Notes: generated by a model from the letters alone, not told the origin. 64,000 nt of DNA from Gammaproteobacteria bacterium (GCA_014075255.1 CP046178.1:2374894-2438893), one strand, 5' to 3'. Positions 24,725-34,220 are shown, numbered from the stretch's first letter. A program made the numbers and translations.

Positions 24725-25495
24725 CTAAGAGAGTTTTGTGCCAAGAATGATTTCACTGCTGCGCAACTGTTTTAAAGTTTGTTCGCCGCCTTTATAAACG
24801 ACTTCAGGGTTTGGGTGATTTATTTGTTTTACCATCTCATCTAAACATTCTTGGCCCGTTTTTGAATGATCTGTTGTCAGCATTTCAACAAGCATGGCTG
24901 TGATAGGGTTTAGCTCTGTAAAACTTACATTATCTTGTTGGTCTCTATGCACCATTAAAAAATGTGCTTGTTCACTTGGCTCTTCGGGTTGAAAGTTTGG
25001 TTTTATTTTATGTACTGGGAACTGATAGCCATGCATTTTAGCAAGCGGTGATAAAACAGGTATGCCTTTCAATACATTACCATTCTTATCAATTTTAGAT
25101 AAGTCTGGTTCAATATCTGAAAATGTTAGATAAATCTCGAGCCATTCGTAGTGGGCGAGTTCTTTAATGAATATGGGATCTTCTGCTTGTAAATCGCGTT
25201 CATTTTCTAGGTAGGTTAAAAACTCTAGCGAAATATCTTTGAAATAGGGGGAAACAGATTGATGGTTAGCAAAAAAATCACGCACTATTTTGTGCCAGTT
25301 CTCATCGCTATACAGTTTTCGTAAAACAGGGAATGCATTATCGATAAAGTTTTTTACATTTCTGTAAAAAAGGCCTCGATAAATTTCCATGCGACGATCT
25401 TCAACATCGCTCGGTGCAGTAGCGTGCTCCGGATCTCTTAAGTGGGCAGTAAAGTCGTATTGAACTTTTTTGAATGCTGCATTCTCGTTAGCCAT
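24725..25495 (-). CDS. hvfC: HvfC/BufC-type RiPP maturation partner (DUF2063)
   Basis: 256 residues. The N-terminal DUF2063 part is seen in QYDFTAHLRDP, RMEIYRGLFYRNVKNFIDNAFPVL and FFANHQSVSPYFKDIS; the C-terminus is winged-helix-like. In known MNIO systems this protein brings the precursor to the iron enzyme for conversion of Cys residues. It follows hvfB after 15 nt, so the two are one operon. No precursor gene is adjacent; the only candidate lies at 33894-34220. Confidence 0.9.
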   Translation of the reverse strand: MANENAAFKKVQYDFTAHLRDPEHATAPSDVEDRRMEIYRGLFYRNVKNFIDNAFPVLRKLYSDENWHKIVRDFFANHQSVSPYFKDISLEFLTYLENERDLQAEDPIFIKELAHYEWLEIYLTFSDIEPDLSKIDKNGNVLKGIPVLSPLAKMHGYQFPVHKIKPNFQPEEPSEQAHFLMVHRDQQDNVSFTELNPITAMLVEMLTTDHSKTGQECLDEMVKQINHPNPEVVYKGGEQTLKQLRSSEIILGTKLS

Positions 25496-25510
25496 ATTTT
25501 TTATGCTCGA

Positions 25511-26377
25511 CTAACTAGCTTTAGCAACGGTTTGCTGAGATTCATCCCATTTATTTTGCAAATTGCGAATGGTGTGAACTTCTTGCATCAGTTCTTCCAT
25601 TGGTGGGAAGTTGAAGTCTCTTTCAAGCAAGGTAGGCATGTTACCAAATAGTTCGTATGCCTTATCTAATATCTCCCAGACCGGATCAATTACATTTGCA
25701 CCATGCGTGTCTACAATAAGGTCTTCAGCTTCATTGTAATGACCAGCAACATGACAGTAAGCCACACGTTCACTAGGCAAAGCTTGTAAAAAATTTATTG
25801 GGTCGTAGTGATGATTGACTGAATTAACATAAATATTGTTTACATCTAACAATAAGTCGCAATCTGCTTCTTCCAAGATATTTTTGATGAAATTAATTTC
25901 ATCTATTTCTTTACCAGGTGCAGCGTAGTACGACACATTCTCAATTGCGATTTTTCTTTCTAGAATATCTTGTACGCGTTTAATTCTATCTGCAACGTAA
26001 TGTACGGCTTCATCAGTAAATGGAATTGGCATTAAATCGTAGAGGTGTCCTTGGTCGGAGCAATAGCTAAGGTGTTCGCTATAACAGCGAATACTATGTT
26101 CATCTAAAAACTTCTTAACTTCGCAAACAAATTTTTCATCCAAAGGTGCTGGGCTACCTATTGACAATGACAAGCCGTGGGTTACAAAAGGCACTTTTTC
26201 TGTAATTGCACGAAAGCGTTTACCTAGTTTGCCGCCAATGCCTATCCAGTTTTCCGGAGCGACTTCCATGAAGTCGATCCCCGCTGGAAAGTCAGCTTCT
26301 AGTTCATTAAGTAGATCGCGACGTAAACCCAGGCCTGAGCCTGAAACCGAATATGATTTTTGTGGGGAATTTTGCAT
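25511..26377 (-). CDS. hvfB: MNIO-type RiPP maturase HvfB/BufB (DUF692, multinuclear iron enzyme)
   Basis: 288 residues, TIM-barrel DUF692. Metal-ligand regions seen in order: FMEVAPENWIG, VTHGLSLSIGS, YSEHLSYCSD, AIENVSYYA, LLLDVNNIYVNSVNH, CHVAGHYNE, VDTHGANVIDPVW, ERDFNFP. Family members use a di/tri-iron centre and O2 to turn Cys into oxazolone/thioamide or related groups that bind copper. The only precursor candidate in the window is the EGKCG-repeat protein at 33894. Confidence 0.93.
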   Translation of the reverse strand: MQNSPQKSYSVSGSGLGLRRDLLNELEADFPAGIDFMEVAPENWIGIGGKLGKRFRAITEKVPFVTHGLSLSIGSPAPLDEKFVCEVKKFLDEHSIRCYSEHLSYCSDQGHLYDLMPIPFTDEAVHYVADRIKRVQDILERKIAIENVSYYAAPGKEIDEINFIKNILEEADCDLLLDVNNIYVNSVNHHYDPINFLQALPSERVAYCHVAGHYNEAEDLIVDTHGANVIDPVWEILDKAYELFGNMPTLLERDFNFPPMEELMQEVHTIRNLQNKWDESQQTVAKAS

Positions 26378-26460
26378 GGTTTGTATTTTACCTTAGCCTA
26401 GTAGACCGTACTACCACCGCTAAAATTACCGAAACAAGCAGATTTATTGTAACTAACTGT

Positions 26461-26492
26461 AAGGCCCTGTGCGTGAGTGCATACAGGGCCTT
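26461..26492. terminator. Terminator-like hairpin between hvfX and hvfB
   Basis: AAGGCCCTGT and ACAGGGCCTT form a perfect 10-bp stem around a 12-nt loop. The flanking T/A runs are short in both directions, so termination may be partial. It lies in the 154-bp gap between hvfX and hvfB on the - strand and suggests that hvfB-hvfC can be transcribed apart from hvfX. Confidence 0.6.
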
Positions 26493-26531
26493 ATTTAAAG
26501 ATGGATCTAGTAAATGGCTCCTATAGCAGAG

Positions 26532-27188
26532 CTATTCTTGCCGGAAGATTTTATGCAGCCAGTAATCGATGCTGAAGTATTTCCCAGCGCCGATGAAAAA
26601 CAATACGAGCAACATGATGAAATAGGTAGCTGCGAATTCAATGCCATTATTAAGTACCACAAAACTTCCTTTTTCAGATAGCCAGTCATAGTTACCATGT
26701 TTCTTTAATAATGATTTGGCCGCACTTACGCGTTTACCAACTTCCTCACTGTTTGCTAAACTTTGTTTTGCAGAATCAAGGCCTAGATAATCAGCTACAG
26801 GTTTAGCGGTACTGGTTGCAGGGTCGCCAGGTGCAACTGCAAACCATCCGTCATCCCAGTGCACAGAAAAAATAGCGACTAACATAGTTATCATTAATGG
26901 AATTGCAAACCAACGAACTGCGAAACCGAATAATAGAGCAATTCCCCCTATCAGTTCTGTATAAGCTGCAAGATATGCAAGCAATTCAGGTGCTGGTAAT
27001 CCTAAGCCCCAATCAGGATTTCCTAACCAATTTGCGAAATTTTCTATACCTGAGATCTTGGTCAAACCTGCCGCAATAAAAATGGGCGCTAAGTATAATC
27101 GCAGTGCAACAGGACCTAGAAAATCAAGTCCACGAAATTTATCCAAAACATTCTGCAACGTGTTTGCAGTTCCTATTAATGCCGACAT
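26532..27188 (-). CDS. hvfX: DoxX-family membrane protein, HvfX-like
   Basis: 218 residues, DoxX fold with about four TM segments (LRLYLAPIFIAAGLTKISG, LIGGIALLFGFAVRWFAIPLMITMLVAIFSVHW and ATYFIMLLVLFFIGAG). An extended soluble insert (about 125-170) sits between TM 3 and TM 4. DoxX proteins accompany HvfA-HvfB-HvfC in copper-binding RiPP operons, and this gene lies directly upstream of hvfB. Confidence 0.85.
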   Translation of the reverse strand: MSALIGTANTLQNVLDKFRGLDFLGPVALRLYLAPIFIAAGLTKISGIENFANWLGNPDWGLGLPAPELLAYLAAYTELIGGIALLFGFAVRWFAIPLMITMLVAIFSVHWDDGWFAVAPGDPATSTAKPVADYLGLDSAKQSLANSEEVGKRVSAAKSLLKKHGNYDWLSEKGSFVVLNNGIEFAATYFIMLLVLFFIGAGKYFSIDYWLHKIFRQE

Positions 27189-27238
27189 GTTAAATCTCCA
27201 AATGTAGTAATTATTGCTTTGTTATTAACGTACGAAAA

Positions 27239-28738
27239 TCATGTATTCAAAGGTTCAGGATATAACTCATTTAAAGGTACAGACTTTCCATCAGGTCTTA
27301 CCATACGAGCATGAAATCTACGTAATAGTCGAGGTTCTTTTACACCGCATGAATGAGCGATCACCCCTACCTCATAGACCATGTTTTGAGCGTAACTTCT
27401 TACACGCTCGGCCTTAATTTTTGGATTTAAACCTGTTTGTAGCTTTTTATTGTGAGTGGTAATTCCCGTAGGGCAAGTGTTCTTATTGCATTGTAAGGCT
27501 TGAATGCAACCAAGAGAAAACATAAACCCACGTGCCGAGTTTACAAAATCAGCACCCATTGCAAAGGCCCAAGCAACTTCAGCAGGTGTTATGAGTTTGC
27601 CAGATGCTGCTATTTTGATGCGCTCACGCAAGTCGTGTTTTTTAAGAGCGTCCACCACAAGAGGGAGGCTTTCTTCAATCGGTAAGCCCATATAATCGAT
27701 TAAACTCATCGGTGCGGCACCGGTACCGCCATCAGCGCTATCAACGGTTATAAAATCTGGTGCAGATTCAATGCCTCGTTTGTTAATCGCTTCAAATAAA
27801 TCATCTAGCCAGCCATAAGCACCTATAACTGCTTTAAAACCAACCGGCTTGCCGGTGACCTCGCGAACATGGCTAATCATATCCAGCAAATCATCCGTAT
27901 TATCAATATCTGGATGTCGATTCGGACTGATGGAATCTGAACCCAATGGAATTCCACGAATTTTAGAAATTTCTTCTGTAACCTTGCCGCCAGGGAGAAT
28001 GCCTCCTTTCCCAGGTTTTGCACCCTGACTTAATTTAAGCTCAAACATTTTAATTTGCTCATGCGCGGCAACTTCGCGAAGTTTATCGTCACTTAGGTTT
28101 CCTGCTTCATCTCGCACACCATACTTTGCGGCTCCGATTTGAAACACGATGTCGGCACCGCCTTCTAAATGATAGGGTGACAAGCCTCCTTCACCAGTAT
28201 TCATCCAGCATCCAGCCATGCGCGCACCATTTGACAGTGCTAGAACAGCGGGTTTTGAAATTGCACCAAAACTCATGCCTGAGATATTAAATATTGAATT
28301 TGTGATGTAAGGGATTTTAGAGGAGGGTCCGATAGTAACTTCGCTGGTTGGAGCAGCATCTTGATCAAGTGTTGGATAAGGGCAATTCACAAAAAGAACT
28401 GTGCCTGTCGGGCGCAAATCACGAGTTGACCCAAACGCCACCGTATTATCGATATTTTTGGCAGCTCGATACACCCATGATCTTTCTGCGCGATTAAAGG
28501 GTAATTCTTCTCGATCCATGGCAAAGAAGTATTGGCGGAAAAACTCACCTATTTCTTCAAAGAAATAGCGAAATCGGCCGATAACAGGGAAGTTATGACG
28601 AATTGCATGCGTGGTTTGAGATTTATCAATGATGTATAGGGCTACAACAAAAAGCACTAAGACACCTAACGCAAATATAAACAGTAAAACAGCAATTTCA
28701 AGGAAGCGTACTAAAAATACAGGTAATTCGGCCATCAT
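27239..28738 (-). CDS. FMN-binding glutamate synthase-like protein with N-terminal TM anchor
   Basis: 499 residues. One or two hydrophobic segments at the N-terminus (about 5-37, FLEIAVLLFIFALGVLVLFVVALYI) anchor a GltB FMN-domain: ISGMSFGAISKPAVLALSNGA, the Lys/Gly-rich LSQGAKPGKGGILPGGKV, DFITVDSADGGTGAAP, and a Cys cluster CIQALQCNKNTCPTGI for a 3Fe-4S centre. It lacks the glutaminase domain, so it is not a complete GOGAT; the reaction of such stand-alone proteins is uncertain. Confidence 0.9.
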   Translation of the reverse strand: MMAELPVFLVRFLEIAVLLFIFALGVLVLFVVALYIIDKSQTTHAIRHNFPVIGRFRYFFEEIGEFFRQYFFAMDREELPFNRAERSWVYRAAKNIDNTVAFGSTRDLRPTGTVLFVNCPYPTLDQDAAPTSEVTIGPSSKIPYITNSIFNISGMSFGAISKPAVLALSNGARMAGCWMNTGEGGLSPYHLEGGADIVFQIGAAKYGVRDEAGNLSDDKLREVAAHEQIKMFELKLSQGAKPGKGGILPGGKVTEEISKIRGIPLGSDSISPNRHPDIDNTDDLLDMISHVREVTGKPVGFKAVIGAYGWLDDLFEAINKRGIESAPDFITVDSADGGTGAAPMSLIDYMGLPIEESLPLVVDALKKHDLRERIKIAASGKLITPAEVAWAFAMGADFVNSARGFMFSLGCIQALQCNKNTCPTGITTHNKKLQTGLNPKIKAERVRSYAQNMVYEVGVIAHSCGVKEPRLLRRFHARMVRPDGKSVPLNELYPEPLNT

Positions 28739-29054
28739 AGTGTTTTCCCCTTATTAATTATTATGGTGTTTAAGTATGGGTAAGTAGAACGGGAAACTAA
28801 GTAATATATTTCAACATATTATCGCTTAATTGTATTAGGCAATAAACTTATTATGTTGATTTATTGACGTTATTAAATAGGCACTAAAGTTAGTGAATGC
28901 TTATATTCCTCAATTACAGGAGCGTGTGTTTAGAAGGCAAGGTACACTTTGCATGTAGATGTAATAAAAAATTGGAATCTCGGTCTACTTAGCGGTAGTT
29001 GGATGAAAAAAGATTAAATAAAGTGTAATGAATAAAAATATTTAGGGAGCCAAC
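28739..29054. other. 316-bp intergenic region between divergent genes
   Basis: AT-rich gap between the FMN glutamate-synthase-like gene (- strand) and the acetolactate synthase-like gene (+ strand). It must hold both promoters, but I see no convincing -35/-10 pair, palindrome or small ORF. AGGGAGCC precedes the ATG at 29055. Confidence 0.5.
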
Positions 29055-30707
29055 ATGAAAGCGTCAGATCTTTTTGTTAAGTGTTTAGAAGAAGAGAAAA
29101 TTGAATATATATTCGGTGTTCCTGGTGAAGAGAATGCTGATTTTATGATCTCTTTAGAAGACTCGGAAAAAATTAAATTTATTTTAACGCGTCATGAGCA
29201 AGGCGCTGCTTTTATGGCGGAAATCTATGGGCGCTTAACGGGTAATCCTTCGGCATGTTTAGGAACTTTAGGTCCAGGTGCGACTAACTTAATTACCGGT
29301 GTTGCAGATTCAAATATGGATCGCGCACCCATGCTTGTGTTAACCGGTCAAGGTTCAACGGAGCGTTTACATAAAGAGTCTCATCAAATTATGGATGTGG
29401 TGAAAATGTTCGAGCCTGTAACTAAGTGGGCGACTACTGTTTTGCATCCCAACACTATTCCAGAAATTATTCGCAAAGCAGTGCGTGTAGCACGCACAGA
29501 AAAACCTGGCGCAGTGCATATTGAGTTACCGGAAGACATTGCAAAAGTAGATACTGATAGTAAACCGATCAAGCCGCAACGCTATATGCGTTCGGTTCCC
29601 GACGAGGCGGTCATTGATAATGCTTTTGAGATGATTGCGACAGCGAAACACCCCATTATTCTTGTGGGCAACGGTGTAGCGCGTAAAAATGCAAGTAAGC
29701 AATTACGTAAATTTTGTGAACAAACAAAGATTGGTGCGATGAGCACCTTCATGGCTAAAGGATGTGTGGATGTAGATTCAGAACAATGTTTATTTACAAT
29801 CGGTTTAGGTAGTCGTGATCGAATGTCATATTTAATTGACCAGGCTGATGTGGTGATTACATTAGGCTTTGATATGGTCGAGTATCACCCAAAATTATGG
29901 AATCCAAATTGCGATAAGAAAATTATTCATGCAGATTTTCTACCTTCAGAAATCGATCAAAATTATCATCCGCAAATTGAATTGATTGGCGACCTTGCAC
30001 ATACATTAGAAGAATTAAATACACGGGCGAAGGATCGTGCAAAGTTTATTTATGATACTACTAAGCAACAGAAAATTCGCAAAGAAATGCAAGAAGATCT
30101 TGCAGAACACAAAGATGACGACACGACTGGTACAGTTCGGCCTCAGAAAGCGATCTGGGATGCGCGCCAAGTTTTGGGCCCAGATGATATTTTGCTGTCT
30201 GACGTGGGTGCGCACAAAATGTGGATCGCGCGATACTTCCATTGTCACGAACCCAATACATGTCTAATTCCTAATGGCTTCTGTTCTATGGGCTTTGCAC
30301 TGCCCGGTGCGATTGCAGCTAATTTAGTGTATCCGGATCGCCGAGTATTAGGGATTGCAGGTGATGCGGGCTTCTTAATGAACGTGCAGGAAATGGAAAC
30401 CGCAAAACGCCTTAATAGCAACATCGTCATGATGGTTTGGGAAGATAATGAATATGGATTAATTGCTTGGAAACAGCAAGCTGAGTTTGGTAAGCATACT
30501 GATCTTGCATTTGATAATCCTGACTGGGAATTATTAGCTAAGTCATTTGGTTGGAATGGATACTATGTTAATAACAGTAAAGTTTTACAATCCACTTTAG
30601 AAACTGCATTTAACGATGGCGTACCTAGCTTGGTGGTGGTGCCGATTGATTACCGCGAAAACATGTTGCTTACTAAGCGTTTAGGTGAATTAACCTTGCC
30701 CATATAA
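29055..30707 (+). CDS. Thiamine-diphosphate enzyme, acetolactate synthase large-subunit type
   Basis: 550 residues. Catalytic Glu in FILTRHEQGAAFMAEIYGR; the central domain carries the FAD/ADP region; the C-terminal ThDP motif starts at GDAGFLMNVQEMETAKR and ends around NDNEYG-like EDNEYGLIAW. It would condense two pyruvate to acetolactate. No IlvN/IlvH regulatory subunit is adjacent, so it resembles stand-alone (AlsS-like) enzymes. Aldehyde dehydrogenase and malic enzyme genes follow within 40 and 25 nt, suggesting a pyruvate-centred operon. Another 2-oxoacid substrate remains possible. Confidence 0.85.
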   Translation: MKASDLFVKCLEEEKIEYIFGVPGEENADFMISLEDSEKIKFILTRHEQGAAFMAEIYGRLTGNPSACLGTLGPGATNLITGVADSNMDRAPMLVLTGQGSTERLHKESHQIMDVVKMFEPVTKWATTVLHPNTIPEIIRKAVRVARTEKPGAVHIELPEDIAKVDTDSKPIKPQRYMRSVPDEAVIDNAFEMIATAKHPIILVGNGVARKNASKQLRKFCEQTKIGAMSTFMAKGCVDVDSEQCLFTIGLGSRDRMSYLIDQADVVITLGFDMVEYHPKLWNPNCDKKIIHADFLPSEIDQNYHPQIELIGDLAHTLEELNTRAKDRAKFIYDTTKQQKIRKEMQEDLAEHKDDDTTGTVRPQKAIWDARQVLGPDDILLSDVGAHKMWIARYFHCHEPNTCLIPNGFCSMGFALPGAIAANLVYPDRRVLGIAGDAGFLMNVQEMETAKRLNSNIVMMVWEDNEYGLIAWKQQAEFGKHTDLAFDNPDWELLAKSFGWNGYYVNNSKVLQSTLETAFNDGVPSLVVVPIDYRENMLLTKRLGELTLPI

Positions 30708-30743
30708 ATATTAAAGTCTAATAATATAAAAATACAATAAAGC

Positions 30744-32186
30744 ATGAGTAACAAAAAATATTCCTTAATGTTGCATAAGGCAACAGCGGCAGCAGGTGTT
30801 ATAGAAGTGTGTGCGCCATTTGACCGCTCTTTAATTGCAGAAGTAGAAACTGTAAATGCTGAGCATATAGATCAAGCGATGAGCATTGCCTACTCTTTGT
30901 ATCGTGACAAAGATTGCTGGTTGCCACTTCATAAGAGAATAGAAATCTTAGAGAAGACTGCTCAGATTATGATGCAGGAAAAGGACAGATTGGCATATGA
31001 GGCTGCGCAAGAAGGCGGTAAACCTTTGGTGGATTCTATGGTGGAGGTCACACGTGCAATTGATGGCATACATTTGTGCATTGAAACTTTAAAAACAGAT
31101 CAAGGCGAAATCATTCCAATGGGCGTGTCGTCGTCATCAGCAAAACGCATAGCGATTACACAGAAAGAACCCATTGGTGTAGTGGTTGCTGTAAGTGCAT
31201 TCAATCACCCGTTGAATTTAATTGTGCATCAAGTGGCGGCAGCGGTAGCAGCAGGTTGCCCAGTAGTGGTTAAGCCGGCTGAAGACACGCCGATCTCATG
31301 TTTAAATTTTGTGAATATACTTTGGCAAGCAGGGTTACCTACTGAGTGGTGCCAAGCCGTTATTCCAGAGAGTATTGCCGTTGCAGAACAACTGGTAACC
31401 GATACGCGTGTTGGTTTTTTTACCTTTATCGGTAGCGCAAAAGTGGGTTGGATGCTGCATTCAAAGCTAGCGCCTGGAGTGCGTAGTGCATTGGAACACG
31501 GAGGTGCCGCTCCTGTAATTATGGCAGAAGATACTGATGTTGACAGTGCCGTGCAAAAACTCGGCAAGGGTGGTTTTTATCATGCGGGTCAAGTATGTGT
31601 TTCGGTACAGCGTGTTTTTGCACATAAAGCCTTAGCAAATGACTTTATCGAGCAGCTAGCTGGTTACGCAAAACAACAACGTATTGGTGACCCTACGGAG
31701 GAGGCCACAGATGTGGGTCCACTCATTCGTCCTGTAGAAGTTGAACGAATTAGTAGCTGGGTGAATGAAGCAAAAGAAGAAGGTGCACAATGTATAACCG
31801 GCGGTAATACGATAAGTGACACTTGCTATGAATGCACGGTACTCGCTAGTCCTTCATTGCAAAGCAAAGTCAGCACCGCGGAAATATTTGGTCCTGTGGT
31901 GTGTGTATACGAGTATGATGACTTGGATTGGGCTATCGAACAGGCCAATTCATTGCCTTTCTCTTTCCAAGCTTCGGTATTTACGAACAACTTTGATACC
32001 GCAATGCGTGTGTATAAGCGAATAGATGCTTCTGCGGTAATGCTGAATGACCATACTGCATTTCGTATTGATGGCATGCCGTTTGCTGGTCTTAAGCAAT
32101 CCGGTTTAGGGGTGGGTGGTATTCCTTATACCATTGAAGACATGCAAGTTAATAAAATGCTAGTGATGAATTCACCCGAACTCTAA
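30744..32186 (+). CDS. NAD(P)-dependent aldehyde dehydrogenase
   Basis: 480 residues. Motifs of the ALDH superfamily: FNHPLNLIVHQVAAAVAAGCPVVVKPAEDTP (cofactor binding), FIGSAKVGWML, the general-base Glu in LEHGGAAPVI, and the catalytic Cys in HAGQVCVSVQR. The substrate is not evident. It sits between an acetolactate synthase-like gene and a malic enzyme gene, so an aldehyde formed from a 2-oxoacid by the upstream ThDP enzyme is a reasonable guess. Confidence 0.92.
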   Translation: MSNKKYSLMLHKATAAAGVIEVCAPFDRSLIAEVETVNAEHIDQAMSIAYSLYRDKDCWLPLHKRIEILEKTAQIMMQEKDRLAYEAAQEGGKPLVDSMVEVTRAIDGIHLCIETLKTDQGEIIPMGVSSSSAKRIAITQKEPIGVVVAVSAFNHPLNLIVHQVAAAVAAGCPVVVKPAEDTPISCLNFVNILWQAGLPTEWCQAVIPESIAVAEQLVTDTRVGFFTFIGSAKVGWMLHSKLAPGVRSALEHGGAAPVIMAEDTDVDSAVQKLGKGGFYHAGQVCVSVQRVFAHKALANDFIEQLAGYAKQQRIGDPTEEATDVGPLIRPVEVERISSWVNEAKEEGAQCITGGNTISDTCYECTVLASPSLQSKVSTAEIFGPVVCVYEYDDLDWAIEQANSLPFSFQASVFTNNFDTAMRVYKRIDASAVMLNDHTAFRIDGMPFAGLKQSGLGVGGIPYTIEDMQVNKMLVMNSPEL

Positions 32187-32207
32187 GACAAAAGTTTAAA
32201 GTCCATT

Positions 32208-33827
32208 ATGAAAGATCTTAAAGAAGCATCAGGGTTTGATGTTTTGTTTAACCCTACCTTAAATAAAGGTACGGCTTTTACCGAAGACGAAAGAGAAAAA
32301 TATAAATTACGTGGTTTATTGCCGCCAGGTGTATCGGACCCTGATGTTCAATTAGATAGAGCGTTGCAAAACATGCGCCGCAAGCATAACGATATAGAAA
32401 AATATATTTTTTTGTCAGCGCTGCAAAGCAGAAATGAAAGACTGTATTACCGTTTGGTACTAGAGAATATTCAAGAAGTTATGCCACTAATTTACACCCC
32501 GACTGTCGGGCAAGCGTGTAAAGAATTTGCTGCAATCTTTCGTCAACCTAAAGGTATTTATATAACCGCAAAAGATCGTGGCAAGGTGCACGAAATATTT
32601 TCTAACTGGTCCGATAAAGATGTGCGCGTGATCGTGGTTACGGATGGTGAAAGAATATTAGGCTTAGGAGATTTAGGTGCAAATGGCATGGGTATCTCCA
32701 TAGGTAAGCTAGCGTTATATGTTGCTTGTGCAGGAATACAGCCAAATCAGTGTCTACCTGTAATGATCGATGTCGGTACAAATAATCAAGAGCTTCTAGA
32801 TGATCCTCTTTATTTGGGTTTGAGGCATAAAAGGGTGCAAGGCGATGGGTACGATTCATTGGTGGATGAGTTTATTCAATCTGTTCAAACTGCATACCCA
32901 AAAGCATTAATTCAATTTGAAGATTTTCTTACACCCAATGCTTATCGTCTGTTGAATAAGTATCGCAAACAAGTGCTATGTTTTAATGATGATATCCAAG
33001 GTACAGCGGGAGTTGCATTGGCGGGGGTCTATGCGTCAACCCGTATATCGGGCGTCGCATTTAAGGATTTGCGAATTATGTTTCTTGGAGCAGGGTCTGC
33101 TGCAACAGGAATTGCAGACTTAGTTACTTATGCATTTCAAAATGAAGGCTTTAGTGAGAAAGAAGCACGTAACAAACTTTGGTTTGTAGATATCGAAGGC
33201 TTAGTAGTTAATTCTCGCAACGATCTTCTTCCTCATAACTTGCCATACGCTCATGATCATCCATCGGCTGATTTCATTTCAGCAATTAAACAAATTAAAC
33301 CACATATATTAATCGGTGCGACGGGATTCCCTGGAACGTTTACACAACAAGCTATTGAGCTAATGGCTGAAATTAATGAACGCCCAGTAATATTTGCATT
33401 ATCGAATCCGACATCGCGTGCAGAGTGTACAGCTGAACAAGCCTATGAGTGGACTCAGGGACGCGCAATATTTACTAGCGGCAGTCCATTTAATGAGGTG
33501 TCATTTAAAGATAAAGTGTTTAAACCGGGTCAAGGTAATAATGCGTATATATTTCCAGGCATAGGGTTAGGTGCAGTGGTGAGTGAAGCCACACGTATTA
33601 CAGAAGATATGTTCTTGGCTGCGGCGAGAACGTTAGCTGATCTAGTTAGCGAAGAAGATTTATCGGTAGGCTCTATATACCCACCATTACAAAATATTCG
33701 TGAGGCATCGCTTCAGATCGCTATAGCAGTGGCTGAGGAGGTGATGGCTAGTAATGTTAGCTCTATACAAAAGCCTAGAAATTTGAAACAGGATATAGAA
33801 GATTATATGTATAAACCCACTTATTAG
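32208..33827 (+). CDS. maeA: NAD-dependent malic enzyme
   Basis: 539 residues, oxidative decarboxylation of malate to pyruvate. Long-form malic enzyme motifs: LIYTPTVGQACKEF, VVTDGERILGLGDLGANGMGI, CFNDDIQGTAGVALAG, and the second dinucleotide fold FLGAGSAATGIADL. The length and the N-terminal KGTAFTEDEREKYKLRGLLP match the MaeA/SfcA group. Last gene of the + run; a strong bidirectional terminator follows after 10 nt. Confidence 0.95.
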   Translation: MKDLKEASGFDVLFNPTLNKGTAFTEDEREKYKLRGLLPPGVSDPDVQLDRALQNMRRKHNDIEKYIFLSALQSRNERLYYRLVLENIQEVMPLIYTPTVGQACKEFAAIFRQPKGIYITAKDRGKVHEIFSNWSDKDVRVIVVTDGERILGLGDLGANGMGISIGKLALYVACAGIQPNQCLPVMIDVGTNNQELLDDPLYLGLRHKRVQGDGYDSLVDEFIQSVQTAYPKALIQFEDFLTPNAYRLLNKYRKQVLCFNDDIQGTAGVALAGVYASTRISGVAFKDLRIMFLGAGSAATGIADLVTYAFQNEGFSEKEARNKLWFVDIEGLVVNSRNDLLPHNLPYAHDHPSADFISAIKQIKPHILIGATGFPGTFTQQAIELMAEINERPVIFALSNPTSRAECTAEQAYEWTQGRAIFTSGSPFNEVSFKDKVFKPGQGNNAYIFPGIGLGAVVSEATRITEDMFLAAARTLADLVSEEDLSVGSIYPPLQNIREASLQIAIAVAEEVMASNVSSIQKPRNLKQDIEDYMYKPTY

Positions 33828-33837
33828 CGGGGCAAAA

Positions 33838-33866
33838 AAAACGGCGAACCAAAGGTTCGCCGTTTT
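33838..33866. terminator. Bidirectional terminator between maeA and hvfA
   Basis: AAAACGGCGAACC and GGTTCGCCGTTTT form a perfect 13-bp stem with a 3-nt loop. The - strand side is followed by eight U, the + strand side by UUUUAGUU. It serves the convergent maeA (+) and the HvfA-like gene (-). Confidence 0.92.
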
Positions 33867-33893
33867 AGTTAGCCTAAGTGCTAAAAGTATTGA

Positions 33894-34220
33894 TTAACCT
33901 TCGTCTTTACCTTCTCCACATTTGCCTTCACCGCATTTTCCTTCTGCGTCTTTACCTTCTCCACATTTGCCTTCACCGCACTTTCCTTCTGCTTCAGCTT
34001 TGTCTTTACCTTCTCCACACTTGCCTTCACCGCATTTGCCTTCACCACATTTTCCTTCTTCCATTTCGGCTACCATATAGCCAGCGGAAAGGGTGTTGAT
34101 TTCAAATGGATTTTCTTCGGCATTTGCTGCGCCCATTGTGAATACGCTTGCTGCAAGGGCTGCGCCGACTGCAATAGATAAAGGGTTAAGTTCGTTTTTA
34201 TTTCCAACTTTCTTGGACAT
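33894..34220 (-). CDS. hvfA: HvfA-like copper-binding RiPP precursor with seven EGKCG motifs
   Basis: 108 residues. A signal peptide (LSIAVGAALAASVFTMGAANA) is cleaved near residue 34; the mature part starts EENPFEINTLSAGYMVAEM and ends with tandem EGKCG (three, two, two) broken by EGKDKAEA and EGKDA spacers, coded by 15-bp repeats. In HvfA/bufferin-type systems each EGKCG Cys is modified by a DUF692-DUF2063 pair to a copper ligand. Those enzymes are encoded on the same strand 6.7-9.5 kb away (24725-26377). GGAGAT precedes the ATG; its own terminator follows. Confidence 0.88.
   Translation of the reverse strand: MSKKVGNKNELNPLSIAVGAALAASVFTMGAANAEENPFEINTLSAGYMVAEMEEGKCGEGKCGEGKCGEGKDKAEAEGKCGEGKCGEGKDAEGKCGEGKCGEGKDEG

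Noticed and set aside
33878-34099. 73-codon + strand ORF rich in Leu and His
   Set aside because: It is the antisense reading of the EGKCG 15-bp repeats and has no start signal.
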